The notes beneath the pieces are model-generated. The model ran no database searches. It worked only from the letters and a program-made list of their open reading frames with translations, and had not been told where the DNA came from. The translations under genes and the position numbers were made by a program. Below, in pieces: positions 1 through 10,816 of a DNA stretch of 64,000 nt. The number at the start of each line of letters is the position of its first letter. The first letter of the stretch is position 1. Source of the DNA: an uncultured Pelagibacteraceae bacterium (GTDB lineage: Bacteria; Pseudomonadota; Alphaproteobacteria; Pelagibacterales; Pelagibacteraceae); the NCBI GenBank assembly GCA_902540595.1, contig CACBNI010000002.1, positions 1 to 64,000 of the forward strand, read 5' to 3'.

Positions 1-1571
1 ATCATAAATGGATAATGGTTGATATAGGCGTTACTTTTGCAGATGATACCATTCCAGGTGTTGATTTAATTTATCCTGATCCAGGTTTTATAGTTGAGAG
101 GAAAGATAATTTGCTTGGTATCGTTCTTACTCATGCTCATGAAGATCATATTGGAGCAATTGCTCACCTATGGCCTAAATTAAAATGCAAAATTTTTGCA
201 ACACCATTTACAGCAGTATTAATAAGAGAAAAATTCAAGGAAAAACAAATAGACACAACTAATGATTTGCAGATTGTTGAACTGAATGGATCTGTAAATT
301 TAGATCCATTTGAAATTGAATACATAACACTCACTCACTCTATATTAGAACCTAATGGGCTCAGAATTAAAACGCCGGCAGGTGTAATTTTACACACTGG
401 TGATTGGAAGGTCGACCCTAATCCATTGATTGGGGAAAATATAAATGAAAAAAGATTAAAAGAAATTGGAAACGAAGGAGTATTAGCAATGATATGCGAC
501 TCTACTAATGTTTTCAGTACAGGTAGATCTGGATCAGAATTAGATGTTAGGAAAAATATGCTAAATGTTATGTCTAGATTAAAAAAAAGAATAATAATTA
601 CATCATTTGCATCGAATGTTGCAAGAATGGAAACAGCATTTTACTGTGCAGAACAAACAGGAAGACAAATTTCTCTTGTAGGAAGATCCATGCATCGTAT
701 TTACAAGGCAGCTCGCCAATGTGGATATTTAAAAAATACGATTGATCCAATTGATCCTCGTGAAGCTAAAAATTTTTCTAGAGAAAAAATTGTTTATTTA
801 TGTACAGGGAGCCAAGGTGAACCTATGGGAGCTATGATGAGAATTTCGAGCTATATTCATCCAGATGTTTATATTGAAAATGGAGATGCTGTGATTTTTT
901 CATCAAAAATTATTCCTGGTAATGAAAAAAAGCTTTACAAGCTTCATAATCAATTAGTTAAAGATGGTATAGAAGTAATATCAGAGGAGACTGAATTCGT
1001 TCATGTCTCAGGGCACCCTAATCGAGAAGATCTTAAAGATATGTATCATTGGGTAAAACCAAAGTGTGTTATTCCAGTCCATGGTGAACACAGACATATG
1101 ATTGAGCACATCAATTTCGCAAAAGAAATGCAAGTTCCGCACCCAGTACAAGTTGAAAATGGCGATATTGTTAAACTTTTCCCTGGTGAAAAACCTGAAG
1201 TTTATGACAAGGCTCCTAGTGGAAGGTTATATCTTGATGGTAATGTAAGTGTCGACCCTGAATCACAGTCAATCAAAGATAGGAAAAATCTAAGCGCAAA
1301 TGGTTATTTGGAAGTTACTTTATTGATCACACCAAAGGGCAACATTCGCAGTAATCCTGTATTATCTTTTAGAGGTTTACCCGTAAATGATAGGGACGAA
1401 TTTGTTTACGGTTTAGAGGATGAGATTGAAAAAACCTCAAGATCTTTTAGGGTTGGAAGTAGACAACAGGAGCACAATCTTATTGATGCCCTAAAAATTG
1501 CTTGTAGAAAATTTTCAAAAGAAAAAACTGGAAAAAAACCATTCACGAATATTAATCTAGTTCGAATTTAA
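1..1571 (+). CDS. rnj: Ribonuclease J family metallo-beta-lactamase/beta-CASP RNase, 5' truncated by window edge
   Basis: THAHEDHIGA motif and beta-CASP architecture. The frame stays open upstream of the ATG at 15 (reads ..HKWIMVDIGVTF), typical of RNase J internal sequence, so the true start lies outside the window. Confidence 0.9.
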   Translation, partial: HKWIMVDIGVTFADDTIPGVDLIYPDPGFIVERKDNLLGIVLTHAHEDHIGAIAHLWPKLKCKIFATPFTAVLIREKFKEKQIDTTNDLQIVELNGSVNLDPFEIEYITLTHSILEPNGLRIKTPAGVILHTGDWKVDPNPLIGENINEKRLKEIGNEGVLAMICDSTNVFSTGRSGSELDVRKNMLNVMSRLKKRIIITSFASNVARMETAFYCAEQTGRQISLVGRSMHRIYKAARQCGYLKNTIDPIDPREAKNFSREKIVYLCTGSQGEPMGAMMRISSYIHPDVYIENGDAVIFSSKIIPGNEKKLYKLHNQLVKDGIEVISEETEFVHVSGHPNREDLKDMYHWVKPKCVIPVHGEHRHMIEHINFAKEMQVPHPVQVENGDIVKLFPGEKPEVYDKAPSGRLYLDGNVSVDPESQSIKDRKNLSANGYLEVTLLITPKGNIRSNPVLSFRGLPVNDRDEFVYGLEDEIEKTSRSFRVGSRQQEHNLIDALKIACRKFSKEKTGKKPFTNINLVRI

Positions 1572-1816
1572 TGAGCGGAACAGGTTTAGCTATAATCTAT
1601 GTTATTATTTGGTGGATCATCTTTTTTGCAATTCTACCAATAGATGTGAACAGAACAAAAACTGTTAAAATTGACGGCGAAGATCCTGGATCGCCAGAAA
1701 ATCCAAAAATGATTAAAAAATTCCTATATTGTACAGGAATAACTACTGTTATTTTTATTATAATTTATTTGTTAATAAAATTTGAATATTTAAATTTAAG
1801 AAATATGATCACTTAA
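1571..1816 (+). CDS. DUF1467 family small membrane protein
   Basis: 81 aa, two TM segments, conserved ..IWWIIFFAILPI.. pattern between rnj and proS. Confidence 0.75.
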   Translation: MSGTGLAIIYVIIWWIIFFAILPIDVNRTKTVKIDGEDPGSPENPKMIKKFLYCTGITTVIFIIIYLLIKFEYLNLRNMIT

Positions 1817-1817
1817 G

Positions 1818-3146
1818 ATGCTATTATCGAAATCATTTGTACCCATACTAAAAAATAATCCTTCAGAAGCTAAAATTAAGTCCCACCAGTTAATGTTGCG
1901 GGTAGGGATGATCAAACAAGCTTCAGCAGGAATTTACTCTTGGTTGCCTTTAGGTTTCAAAATAATGAAAAAAATTGAAGAGATAGTAAGACAGGAACAA
2001 AATAAAATTGGTGCACAAGAAATTTTAATGCCCACAATTCAATCAAGCGAAATTTGGAAAGAAAGTGGTAGGTATGAAGATTATGGTGAGGAAATGCTTA
2101 GAATAAAAGATCGTCAAAACCGTGAGATGCTTTATGGTCCAACTAATGAGGAACAGGTAACAGAAATTTTTAGATCTTCTTTAAAATCCTATAAATCTCT
2201 CCCACAACTTCTTTATCATATTCAGTGGAAATTTAGAGACGAAATTAGACCGAGGTTTGGAATTATGAGAGGTAGAGAATTTTATATGAAAGATGCTTAT
2301 TCATTTGATGTTTCTGATGAAGAAGCATTTTATTCTTATAATAAATTTTTTTTATCTTATTTAAGAACTTTTAAAAGATTAGCTTTAACTGCAATTCCAA
2401 TGGCTGCAGACACTGGTCCAATTGGAGGAAACTTATCTCATGAATTTATTATATTAGCTGACACTGGCGAAAGTAAAATTTTTACAGATAAAAGAATTTT
2501 TGATTTAAATAGTAATGATACAGAATTAGAAAAAAACTCCTTACAACAGATGAGAAAAAAATATGAACAGTATTATTCTGTGACTGATGAAAAATTCAAT
2601 AAGGAAGAATTTGAAAAAGTTGTATCTGAAGAAAATAGATTGATTACAAAAGGTATTGAAGTAGGACACATTTTTTATTTTGGTGACAAATATTCAAAAG
2701 CAATGGGTGCTTCAGTTGATTTACCAGGGGGTAAGAAAGATTTTGTTAAAATGGGCTCATACGGAATTGGTGTATCCAGGCTAGTTGGTGCAATTATAGA
2801 GGCTAAATTTGATGATAAAAATGAAATCATGAAATGGCCACTGTCTGTTGCTCCTTATGACATTGCGTTGGTACCCATGATAAACAAAAATGATACATCA
2901 GCTCTAGATAAAGCAATTAATATTAACAAAGAATTAATTAAAAATAATATTGATGCTTTGATTGATGATACCGAGGAAAATTTTTCATCAAAGATAAAAA
3001 AGATGAATTTAATAGGTGCCCCTTATCAAATCATTATTGGTAAAAAATCAGAGGGTGATTTATTAGAGTTTAAAGAAATAGGTGAAGAAACTCAAAATTT
3101 ATCTTTAACCAAAATTATAGAAATTATTAAAAAACAAAAAAATTAA
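1818..3146 (+). CDS. proS: Prolyl-tRNA synthetase (short alphaproteobacterial type)
   Basis: Class II aaRS motifs (GPTNEEQVTEIFR, FRDEIRPRFGIMRGREFYMKDAYSF). Confidence 0.95.
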   Translation: MLLSKSFVPILKNNPSEAKIKSHQLMLRVGMIKQASAGIYSWLPLGFKIMKKIEEIVRQEQNKIGAQEILMPTIQSSEIWKESGRYEDYGEEMLRIKDRQNREMLYGPTNEEQVTEIFRSSLKSYKSLPQLLYHIQWKFRDEIRPRFGIMRGREFYMKDAYSFDVSDEEAFYSYNKFFLSYLRTFKRLALTAIPMAADTGPIGGNLSHEFIILADTGESKIFTDKRIFDLNSNDTELEKNSLQQMRKKYEQYYSVTDEKFNKEEFEKVVSEENRLITKGIEVGHIFYFGDKYSKAMGASVDLPGGKKDFVKMGSYGIGVSRLVGAIIEAKFDDKNEIMKWPLSVAPYDIALVPMINKNDTSALDKAININKELIKNNIDALIDDTEENFSSKIKKMNLIGAPYQIIIGKKSEGDLLEFKEIGEETQNLSLTKIIEIIKKQKN

Positions 3147-3148
3147 AA

Positions 3149-4381
3149 TTGATTTCTAATTTAGAAAAAGAAATTACACTTAGGTTTTTAAAGGCTCGTA
3201 AAAATGACGGGTTTTTAAACGTAATATCTATTTTCTCATTCATTGGTATCAGCTTAGGAGTCGCTGTTCTTATAATTGTTATGTCAGTAATGAATGGATT
3301 TAGAACAGAACTAATTAACAAAATTGTAGGATTTAATTCTCATTTAACTATAAAATCTTATGATCAATTGATCGATAAAAGTAAAATTGAAAGTAATAAT
3401 TTAAAATTAATTTCCCAATACGCACTATTTAGCAACTCTGGAGAGGCTATAATTTTAAAAAACGAAACCTCAAAAGGAATTGTTTTAAGAGGTTATCAAA
3501 GTGAAGATTTTTCTAAATTAGAAATTATAAAAAATAAAAATTTTAAAGGAAATAAATTCAATTTAGAGAATAATTCTATCTCGATAGGCAATGAACTTAG
3601 TTTTTCCTTAAATCTTAAAATTGGAGATGAGATAACAATTTTATCACCTAGTGGTGTGCAAACTATAATTGGAAGCATGCCAAAACAAAAAACGTTTATA
3701 GTTACATCAATATTTAATAGTGGTTTAGCAGAATTTGATAATAATATTGCATTAATTAATTTATCCACTCTTGAAGATTTTTTTGGGTTTCAGCAAAAGC
3801 AAAGAAATTTAGAAATTTATTTAAAAAATCCAAAAAACATTGAAAAACAAAAATTTGCGTTTCAAAAAGTTTATGATCAAGAATTTGTCTATAGCTGGGC
3901 GGATATGAATAGCTCTCTATTTTCAGCATTAAAAGTAGAGCGAAATGTTATGTTTATAATCTTATCGTTAATTATTATTGTTGCTGCTTTCAATATTATT
4001 TCAGGTTTAACAATCTTAGTTAAAAATAAAACTAAAGATATTGCTATTTTAAAATCAATTGGAGTATTAAATAAATCAATAGTAAAAATTTTCTTTTTAA
4101 TTGGAATAATTATAGGAACCTCTGCTACTATTTTTGGAATTTTTTTAGGGGTAACATTTTCACTCTATGTTGAAAATTTAAGACAATTTTTAAGCTCTAC
4201 TTTTAACATTAGCTTATTTCCAGAGGAAATTTATTTTTTAAGTAAAATGCCTTCAGAAATAAATTTAAACTCAATATTAATTATATCGATCTGTTCAATA
4301 TTTATCACAATAGTAGTTTCAATATTTCCAGCTCTCAAAGCTGCTAAACTTGATCCAATCAAAGCCTTAAAATATGAGTAA
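3149..4381 (+). CDS. lolC: Lipoprotein-releasing ABC transporter permease LolC/E
   Basis: FtsX-like permease topology, N-term EKEITLRFLKARK..NVISIFSFIGISLGVAVLIIVMSVMNGF; followed by LolD; TTG start. Confidence 0.9.
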   Translation: MISNLEKEITLRFLKARKNDGFLNVISIFSFIGISLGVAVLIIVMSVMNGFRTELINKIVGFNSHLTIKSYDQLIDKSKIESNNLKLISQYALFSNSGEAIILKNETSKGIVLRGYQSEDFSKLEIIKNKNFKGNKFNLENNSISIGNELSFSLNLKIGDEITILSPSGVQTIIGSMPKQKTFIVTSIFNSGLAEFDNNIALINLSTLEDFFGFQQKQRNLEIYLKNPKNIEKQKFAFQKVYDQEFVYSWADMNSSLFSALKVERNVMFIILSLIIIVAAFNIISGLTILVKNKTKDIAILKSIGVLNKSIVKIFFLIGIIIGTSATIFGIFLGVTFSLYVENLRQFLSSTFNISLFPEEIYFLSKMPSEINLNSILIISICSIFITIVVSIFPALKAAKLDPIKALKYE

Positions 4382-5051
4382 ATTTTTAAAATTACACAAT
4401 ATCTCAAAATCTTTTGAAACTAGTAAAAAGCTAAAAGTTATAAAAAATTTATCATATACTTTTAATAAAGGTAAAATTTACTCTTTGATGGGTCCTTCGG
4501 GCTCAGGCAAGTCAACTTTATTAAATCTAATCTCTTTGATAGATAATCCCTCTAATGGTTCGATTAAATTTAATGATCATGAAATTAATTATGTTGAAAA
4601 AGAGGAAAATGATAAATTTAGAGCAAAAAAAATTGGAATTGTTTATCAACAAAATAATTTATTGCCTGACTTTACATCTTTGGAAAATATTTATTTAGCA
4701 AGTTTATCAATTAACAATGATAAGGATGTAGCTATTTCAAAAGCAAAACAATTGTTAAAAAAAATAGGCTTATCTAACAGAGCTGATCATTATCCTTCTC
4801 AATTATCTGGTGGAGAAGCACAAAGGATAGCTATAGCAAGGGCAATAATTAATGATCCAGAGATAATTTTGGCTGATGAGCCAACAGGTAGTTTAGATAT
4901 GAGAACAGCAAAAGTAATATTTAATTTATTAAAGGATCAAAAGAGATCAGACAGATTAATTATATTTGCAACTCATAATAGATTTTTTGGAAATAAGGCG
5001 GATTGTCTATTGGAGATATTAGATGGTAATATAAAGTCATCTAATGGCTGA
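4374..5051 (+). CDS. lolD: Lipoprotein-releasing ABC transporter ATPase LolD
   Basis: Walker [24 protein letters not shown], Walker B ILADEPTG; overlaps the permease gene. Confidence 0.92.
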   Translation: MSKFLKLHNISKSFETSKKLKVIKNLSYTFNKGKIYSLMGPSGSGKSTLLNLISLIDNPSNGSIKFNDHEINYVEKEENDKFRAKKIGIVYQQNNLLPDFTSLENIYLASLSINNDKDVAISKAKQLLKKIGLSNRADHYPSQLSGGEAQRIAIARAIINDPEIILADEPTGSLDMRTAKVIFNLLKDQKRSDRLIIFATHNRFFGNKADCLLEILDGNIKSSNG

Positions 5052-8000
5052 GTCTTTACTACAAAACTTTAATCATCTTAAAATTCATACACAATACTCC
5101 ATTTGTGAAGGTGCTATTAAAATTGATGATCTTCAAGAGTATTCAAAAAGCAATAAAATAAAATCATTAGGTCTTTGTGATACCTCTAATCTTTGTGGAG
5201 CATTAGAATTTGCTGAAAAAATATCAAAATCTGGAAGTCAACCTATCATTGGAACGCAAATTAACTTTAAAATTCATGATACAATCGGATTACTACCTTT
5301 ATACGCTCTTAATGAAACAGGTTATAAAAATATTATTGATTTGTCATCAGCATCCTATCTGAACAATGATGAACTTTCTGATCCTCATGTAACATTTGAT
5401 TATTTATTAAATAATTCTGAAGGCGTTGCATTGTTTTCAGGAACTGTTTTTGGTTTATTTGGAAAATTATTCAATAAGGGAAAATTTTCTGAAATACATG
5501 ATTTATATAATAAAATTAAATTAAAATTTGGTGATCGTTTTTATATAGAAATACAAAGGCACAAAGATCTTAATGAAAGTGGCTTTGAAAAATTTAATTT
5601 AAAGAAATCCTCAGATTTAGAGATACCAATAATTGCAACAAACGAGGTATATTATTTAAATAAAGATATGTATGAAGCGCATGATGCATTGATTTGTATA
5701 GGGAACAAAACCTATGTTAATGAAAAAAATAGATTAAAATTAAGTGATCAACACTATTTTAAAAATAATTCTGAAATGTCAGAATTATTTTTTGATTTAC
5801 CCGAAGCATTAGAAAATAATTATAATTTTCCTTTAAGATGCAATTTTAGGCCTTTGTTTTCAAATCCAATACTACCAAATATAAGCAAAGATAAAGGTGG
5901 AGATGCTGATGAAATTTTAAAAAAAGAGTCTTTAGAAGGTCTTAAAACTAAATTCGAAAAGGTATTCAACATCAATGCGAATGACATTGAGACAGAAAAA
6001 AATTATTTAGATTATAAAAAAAGATTAGATCACGAGCTTTCGATAATTATTGAAATGAAATATGCTAGTTATTTTCTTATCGTATCAGATTATATCAAGT
6101 GGGCTAAAAATAATGACATACCAGTTGGTCCTGGTAGAGGTTCAGGTGCAGGATCTTTGGTTGCTTGGTGTTTATCTATTACAGATGTAGATCCAATTAA
6201 ATTTAATTTAATATTTGAAAGATTTTTAAATCCAGATCGAGTATCTATGCCTGATTTTGATATCGATTTTTGTGAGGATAAAAGAGATCTTGTTTTTGAA
6301 TATTTAACAAAAAAATACAAAGATAGTGTCGCACACATAATTACCTTCGGAAAATTAAAAGCTAGAATGGTCATTCGCGATGTTGGTAGAGTTTTGGGAT
6401 TATCCTATGGTTTTGTAGATAGTATTTCTAAAATGATACCTTTTGATCCTTCAAGACCACAAAATTTAACACAGTGTATAGCTGGAGAACCAAGGCTTCA
6501 AAAACTAATCAATGAAGATCCAAAAGTTAAAAAATTAACTGATTTATCGCTTCAACTTGAAGGCCTGAATAGAAATGTTGCAACACATGCAGCAGGAGTA
6601 GTTATTGCAGATAGAAAACTGACTGAAGTAGTTCCTTTATATAAAGACAGTTCTGCAGACTTGTTATTACCTTCAACTCAATTTGACATGTATTCAGCTG
6701 AAAATGCAGGGCTAATAAAATTTGATTTTTTGGGTTTGAAAACTCTAACTGTAATTAACAACACGCAAAAGTTAATTAAAAAAATTAATAAGGATTTTGA
6801 CATAGAAAAAATTGATTTTGAGGACCAAAAGGTTTTTGATTTATTATCAAGTGGTAAAACGGTTGGGTTGTTCCAAATTGAAAGTGCTGGCATGAGAGAG
6901 GCCTTGTTACAAATGAAACCAAATCATTTAGAAGATATTATTGCTCTTGTAGCTTTATATAGACCAGGACCAATGAGCAACATTCCCACTTATAATGATT
7001 GTAAGCATGGGAAGCAAAAACCTGATTATTTACATCCACTTTTAGAGGACATTTTAAAACCTACATATGGAGTAATTATTTATCAAGAACAAGTAATGCA
7101 AATCGCACAAAAGTTATCTGGATTTTCTGCTGGTCAAGCAGACCTACTTCGAAGAGCAATGGGTAAAAAGAAAAGGGCTGAACTTGAAAAGCAAAAACAA
7201 GGTTTCATCGAAGGAGCTACAAAAAATGGAATTGCAAAAGATGTTGCGGCTGGAATTTTTTTAAAAATAGAACCTTTTGCAGAATATGGATTTAACAAAA
7301 GTCATGCAGCTGCATATGCAATAATTTCCTATCAAACAGCCTTTTTAAAAACTTATTATCCAAAAGAGTTTATTGCAGCATCAATGACAATGGATATTTC
7401 CAATCAAAATAAACTAAGTGAGTTTTATGAGGAATTGAACAGACTAAATGTAGATGTTGTTCGACCGGATATAAATGAATGCTTTGCTGATTTTAGAACA
7501 GAAGATGGAAAGTTTTATTATGCATTAGGAGGAATAAAAGCTGTAGGGTATGAAGCAATTTCAAATATTATTGAGGAAAGAAGTGCTAATGGAAAATTTT
7601 CATCAATTGATGATTTTTTAAATAGAGTAAACCCAAAAGATATTAATAAACTTCAATTAGAAGGATTAGTAAAGGCAGGTGCTTTTGACAATATAAATTC
7701 TAATAGACAAGCACTATTTTACTCAATTCCAAATATTATAACAAAAAGTAAAAATATTTTTGAGAATAAGTCAGCAAATCAAATCGATTTATTTTCTGAG
7801 GATGAAAATACTAAAGACGATATAATAAATAATATTGAAGACTGGAAATTCGAAGAAAGACTAGCAAAAGAATTTGAAGCAGTAGGTTTTTTTATCTCCG
7901 ATCATCCATTAAACCAATTTACTGAAATATTTAATGATTATAAAATAAATGAATATGCAAAATTTATTTTAGATGATGAGATTAAAAATTCAAATATAGC

Positions 8001-8460
8001 TGCTACTTTATTAAAATTGCAGGAGAGAAAAACAGCTAAAGGTAATTCTTATGCTGTCTTGAAATTAACAGATTTATCAAGTGTATTTGAACTTTTTATA
8101 TTTTCTGATGTTTTGGAATTAAACAGAGAGATTTTGAAAGAGGGTAATTCTTTAATATTAAATTTAGTTAAAAATATAACTGATGATGAAAACAGGTTTA
8201 AAAGAATTAATGTTCAAAAAATATCGTCATTGAAAGAACTGTTCAATAGTCCAATTAAGGAAGTCTCTTTTGAGGTCAGATCTAAAGATCAAGTTCAAGT
8301 GATATCAAAAATTCTAAAAGAAAATGGCAATACAGTAGTTAATATTAATTTAGTTAATGACGATAATATTCTTCAATTTAAACTGAAAAATTCAAAAAAT
8401 TTAGACAGAAAATCGCTAAATTTATTAAGAAAACAACAAATACAAGCCACTATTTCATAA
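5044..8460 (+). CDS. dnaE: DNA polymerase III subunit alpha
   Basis: PHP domain, PVGPGRGSGAGSLVAWCL, PDFDIDFCEDKRD motifs, 1138 aa. Confidence 0.97.
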   Translation: MAESLLQNFNHLKIHTQYSICEGAIKIDDLQEYSKSNKIKSLGLCDTSNLCGALEFAEKISKSGSQPIIGTQINFKIHDTIGLLPLYALNETGYKNIIDLSSASYLNNDELSDPHVTFDYLLNNSEGVALFSGTVFGLFGKLFNKGKFSEIHDLYNKIKLKFGDRFYIEIQRHKDLNESGFEKFNLKKSSDLEIPIIATNEVYYLNKDMYEAHDALICIGNKTYVNEKNRLKLSDQHYFKNNSEMSELFFDLPEALENNYNFPLRCNFRPLFSNPILPNISKDKGGDADEILKKESLEGLKTKFEKVFNINANDIETEKNYLDYKKRLDHELSIIIEMKYASYFLIVSDYIKWAKNNDIPVGPGRGSGAGSLVAWCLSITDVDPIKFNLIFERFLNPDRVSMPDFDIDFCEDKRDLVFEYLTKKYKDSVAHIITFGKLKARMVIRDVGRVLGLSYGFVDSISKMIPFDPSRPQNLTQCIAGEPRLQKLINEDPKVKKLTDLSLQLEGLNRNVATHAAGVVIADRKLTEVVPLYKDSSADLLLPSTQFDMYSAENAGLIKFDFLGLKTLTVINNTQKLIKKINKDFDIEKIDFEDQKVFDLLSSGKTVGLFQIESAGMREALLQMKPNHLEDIIALVALYRPGPMSNIPTYNDCKHGKQKPDYLHPLLEDILKPTYGVIIYQEQVMQIAQKLSGFSAGQADLLRRAMGKKKRAELEKQKQGFIEGATKNGIAKDVAAGIFLKIEPFAEYGFNKSHAAAYAIISYQTAFLKTYYPKEFIAASMTMDISNQNKLSEFYEELNRLNVDVVRPDINECFADFRTEDGKFYYALGGIKAVGYEAISNIIEERSANGKFSSIDDFLNRVNPKDINKLQLEGLVKAGAFDNINSNRQALFYSIPNIITKSKNIFENKSANQIDLFSEDENTKDDIINNIEDWKFEERLAKEFEAVGFFISDHPLNQFTEIFNDYKINEYAKFILDDEIKNSNIAATLLKLQERKTAKGNSYAVLKLTDLSSVFELFIFSDVLELNREILKEGNSLILNLVKNITDDENRFKRINVQKISSLKELFNSPIKEVSFEVRSKDQVQVISKILKENGNTVVNINLVNDDNILQFKLKNSKNLDRKSLNLLRKQQIQATIS

Positions 8461-8514
8461 ATTAAACTTGTTAAATTCATAAAAAATTTGTAAATACTTC
8501 ATAAATTAAATTAA

Positions 8515-8589
8515 CACGCACACAGTTGTTGGTTTTATACCTCCGGTCCTTAATTGGAAATTACTGTGGTGGCTTAACCGGGAATAAAT
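8515..8589 (+). promoter_or_regulatory. rpsB 5' leader, candidate structured cis-regulatory RNA (pseudoknot-capable)
   Basis: GC-richer island in an AT-rich region. Stem CACAGT 8521-8526 / ACTGTG 8563-8568; CCGGT 8543-8547 in its loop pairs with ACCGG 8577-8581 just before the ATG at 8590. Confidence 0.8.
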
Positions 8590-9411
8590 ATGAAAATACC
8601 AAACGTTACAATTCAACAATTATTAGAAGCAGGTGTTCACCTTGGTCATAAGACCTTGAGGTGGAATCCGAAAATGAAGAAATATATTTTTGGAAAGAGA
8701 GACTCAATTCACATTATAGATTTAACACAAACACTAGAGTTAACTCAAGTGGCTTTAGAAAAGGTCTATAATACAATAGCCAATAATGGAAAAATTTTAT
8801 TTGTTTCTACTAAAAAACAAGCTTCAGAGGCAATAGCAGAAGTTGCTAAAGAAACGGATCAATATTTCGTAAATTATAGATGGTTGGGTGGAATGCTGAC
8901 CAACTGGGGAACAATTTCAAATTCAATTAAAAAATTGAAAAAATTAGAAATAGATATTTCTTCTGAAAATAGAGGATTTACCAAAAAAGAACTTCTAAAA
9001 ATGAGCGTTAAAAAAGATAAACTTCAAAGATCTTTAGGTGGGATCGCTGAAATGAAAAAAGTTCCTGATCTTGTTTTTGTAATAGACACAAACTACGAGT
9101 CTTTAGCAATTGCAGAGTCTGCTAAACTTGGAATACCTATAATTGCAATTTTAGATAGTAATTCAAATCCTGAGAACATTGATTTTCCAATACCTGGCAA
9201 TGATGATGCCAGAAGAGCAATTGATCTTTATTGTAATCTTATTAAGGAAACAATTAACAGCGCTAAAAGCTCTATACCAGCCCAAGAAACAAAACAAGAT
9301 AGTACTAAAGATAATAAGAAAGACGCAGATAAATCAAAAACAATCCAAGAACTTGATAGAGAAAAATTACAGCAGAAGTTCTCGAAAGAAACTAAGGAGA
9401 CTTTAAATTAA
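8590..9411 (+). CDS. rpsB: 30S ribosomal protein S2
   Basis: [25 protein letters not shown]..; [10 protein letters not shown]; charged C-terminal tail. Confidence 0.97.
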   Translation: MKIPNVTIQQLLEAGVHLGHKTLRWNPKMKKYIFGKRDSIHIIDLTQTLELTQVALEKVYNTIANNGKILFVSTKKQASEAIAEVAKETDQYFVNYRWLGGMLTNWGTISNSIKKLKKLEIDISSENRGFTKKELLKMSVKKDKLQRSLGGIAEMKKVPDLVFVIDTNYESLAIAESAKLGIPIIAILDSNSNPENIDFPIPGNDDARRAIDLYCNLIKETINSAKSSIPAQETKQDSTKDNKKDADKSKTIQELDREKLQQKFSKETKETLN

Positions 9412-9412
9412 T

Positions 9413-10264
9413 ATGAGCGACATAGAGAACGTAAAGAAATTAAGAGAGGCGACTGGAGCAGGTTTCAAAGATTGTAATTTAGCAATAAAAGAAGCTAACG
9501 GTGATATAGACAAGGCCATTGAAATCCTCAGAGTAAAAGGAATTTCTAAGGCTTCAAAAAAAATGTCTCGAGATGCCAAAGAAGGAGTAGTTGTTGTTAA
9601 CGGTAATGAAACAAAAACGTCCATAATTGAAGTAAATTGTGAGACTGATTTTGTTGCTAAAAATGAGGACTTTATTAATTTTGTTAAAGAACTTGGCGAA
9701 TTAAATAATCAAAAAAATTCTAATCTTGAAGAGTTAAAAAACTCAAAGATGAAAAATGGTCAAACAGTTGATGAAAATCTAGTTGCTTTGATTGCAAAAA
9801 TTGGAGAAAAAATAACAATTGGTAAATCTAAAACAATTGAAAACTCAAATGGTGTAAATAATCATTATCTTCACACTGTAGTTCAAGATAACGTAGCTAA
9901 GTTAGCTGTATTAGTTTCATTAGAAACAAATGAAAATTCTGAGGCAGTAAAAACTTTTAGTAAACAGTTGTCTATGCATATTGCGGCTTCAAACCCTTTA
10001 GCTTTAGAATCTAATTTAATTGATAAAGCGATTATTGATAAAGAGCAAGAGCTTGTTACAGAGGAATTAAAAAACTCTGGAAAACCTGAGGAGATTGCAA
10101 ATAAAATAAGTTTAGGGAAGATGGACAAGTTTAAAGAAGAAAATGCTCTTTTAACACAAGCTTGGGTTATGGAGCCAAAAAAAAAAGTGAAAGATATATT
10201 AAAAGAACTTTCAATAGCTGATCTTAAAATCAAAGAGTTTTATAGAATTAAAATTGGAGAATAA
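9413..10264 (+). CDS. tsf: Elongation factor Ts
   Basis: [45 protein letters not shown]. Confidence 0.97.
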   Translation: MSDIENVKKLREATGAGFKDCNLAIKEANGDIDKAIEILRVKGISKASKKMSRDAKEGVVVVNGNETKTSIIEVNCETDFVAKNEDFINFVKELGELNNQKNSNLEELKNSKMKNGQTVDENLVALIAKIGEKITIGKSKTIENSNGVNNHYLHTVVQDNVAKLAVLVSLETNENSEAVKTFSKQLSMHIAASNPLALESNLIDKAIIDKEQELVTEELKNSGKPEEIANKISLGKMDKFKEENALLTQAWVMEPKKKVKDILKELSIADLKIKEFYRIKIGE

Positions 10265-10816
10265 ATGTTTGATGAAAAACCTTACAGTTTTAAGATGGAT
10301 AAAGCCATAGAGGTATTCTCCAAAGAACTGTCATCGTTAAGAACAGGTAGAGCAAATGCTGCCATGCTAGATTTAATAAAAGTAGATGTTTATGGTCAAC
10401 AAATGCCAATTAATCAAGTAGGAAGCATAACAACACCCGAACCAAGAATGATAAATATTCAAGTTTGGGATGTAAACAATGTTCCATTAGTTGATGCAGC
10501 TATTAAAAAATCTGATCTAGGATTAAATCCACAAATTGATGGACAGTTGATTAGATTGCCTGTTCCAGAGCTAAATGAAGAAAGAAGAACAGAATTAAAA
10601 AAAATAATTAAGTCTGTAGGTGAAAAATGTAAAGTCTCAATCAGGAATATTAGAAGAGAAGCGAATGAAGATTTAAAAAAACTACTAAAATCAAAAGATA
10701 TAGGTGAAGATGAGGAAAAATCTCATGAAAAAAAAGTTCAAACAATCACTGACGATCATATCCAGTCAGTAGATGAAAAAGTTTTATTAAAAGAAAAAGA
10801 AATAATGACAATATGA
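10265..10816 (+). CDS. frr: Ribosome recycling factor
   Basis: ELSSLRTGRANAAMLDLIKVDVYG; RRTELKKIIKSVGEKCKVSIRNIRREAN. Confidence 0.97.
   Translation: MFDEKPYSFKMDKAIEVFSKELSSLRTGRANAAMLDLIKVDVYGQQMPINQVGSITTPEPRMINIQVWDVNNVPLVDAAIKKSDLGLNPQIDGQLIRLPVPELNEERRTELKKIIKSVGEKCKVSIRNIRREANEDLKKLLKSKDIGEDEEKSHEKKVQTITDDHIQSVDEKVLLKEKEIMTI

Noticed and set aside
9179-9406. 75-aa plus-strand ORF in an alternate frame of rpsB
   Set aside because: Contained in the charged 3' end of rpsB; Lys/Gln-rich out-of-frame translation.
9883-10233. 116-aa minus-strand ORF antisense to tsf
   Set aside because: Lies entirely within well-supported tsf; no recognisable motifs.
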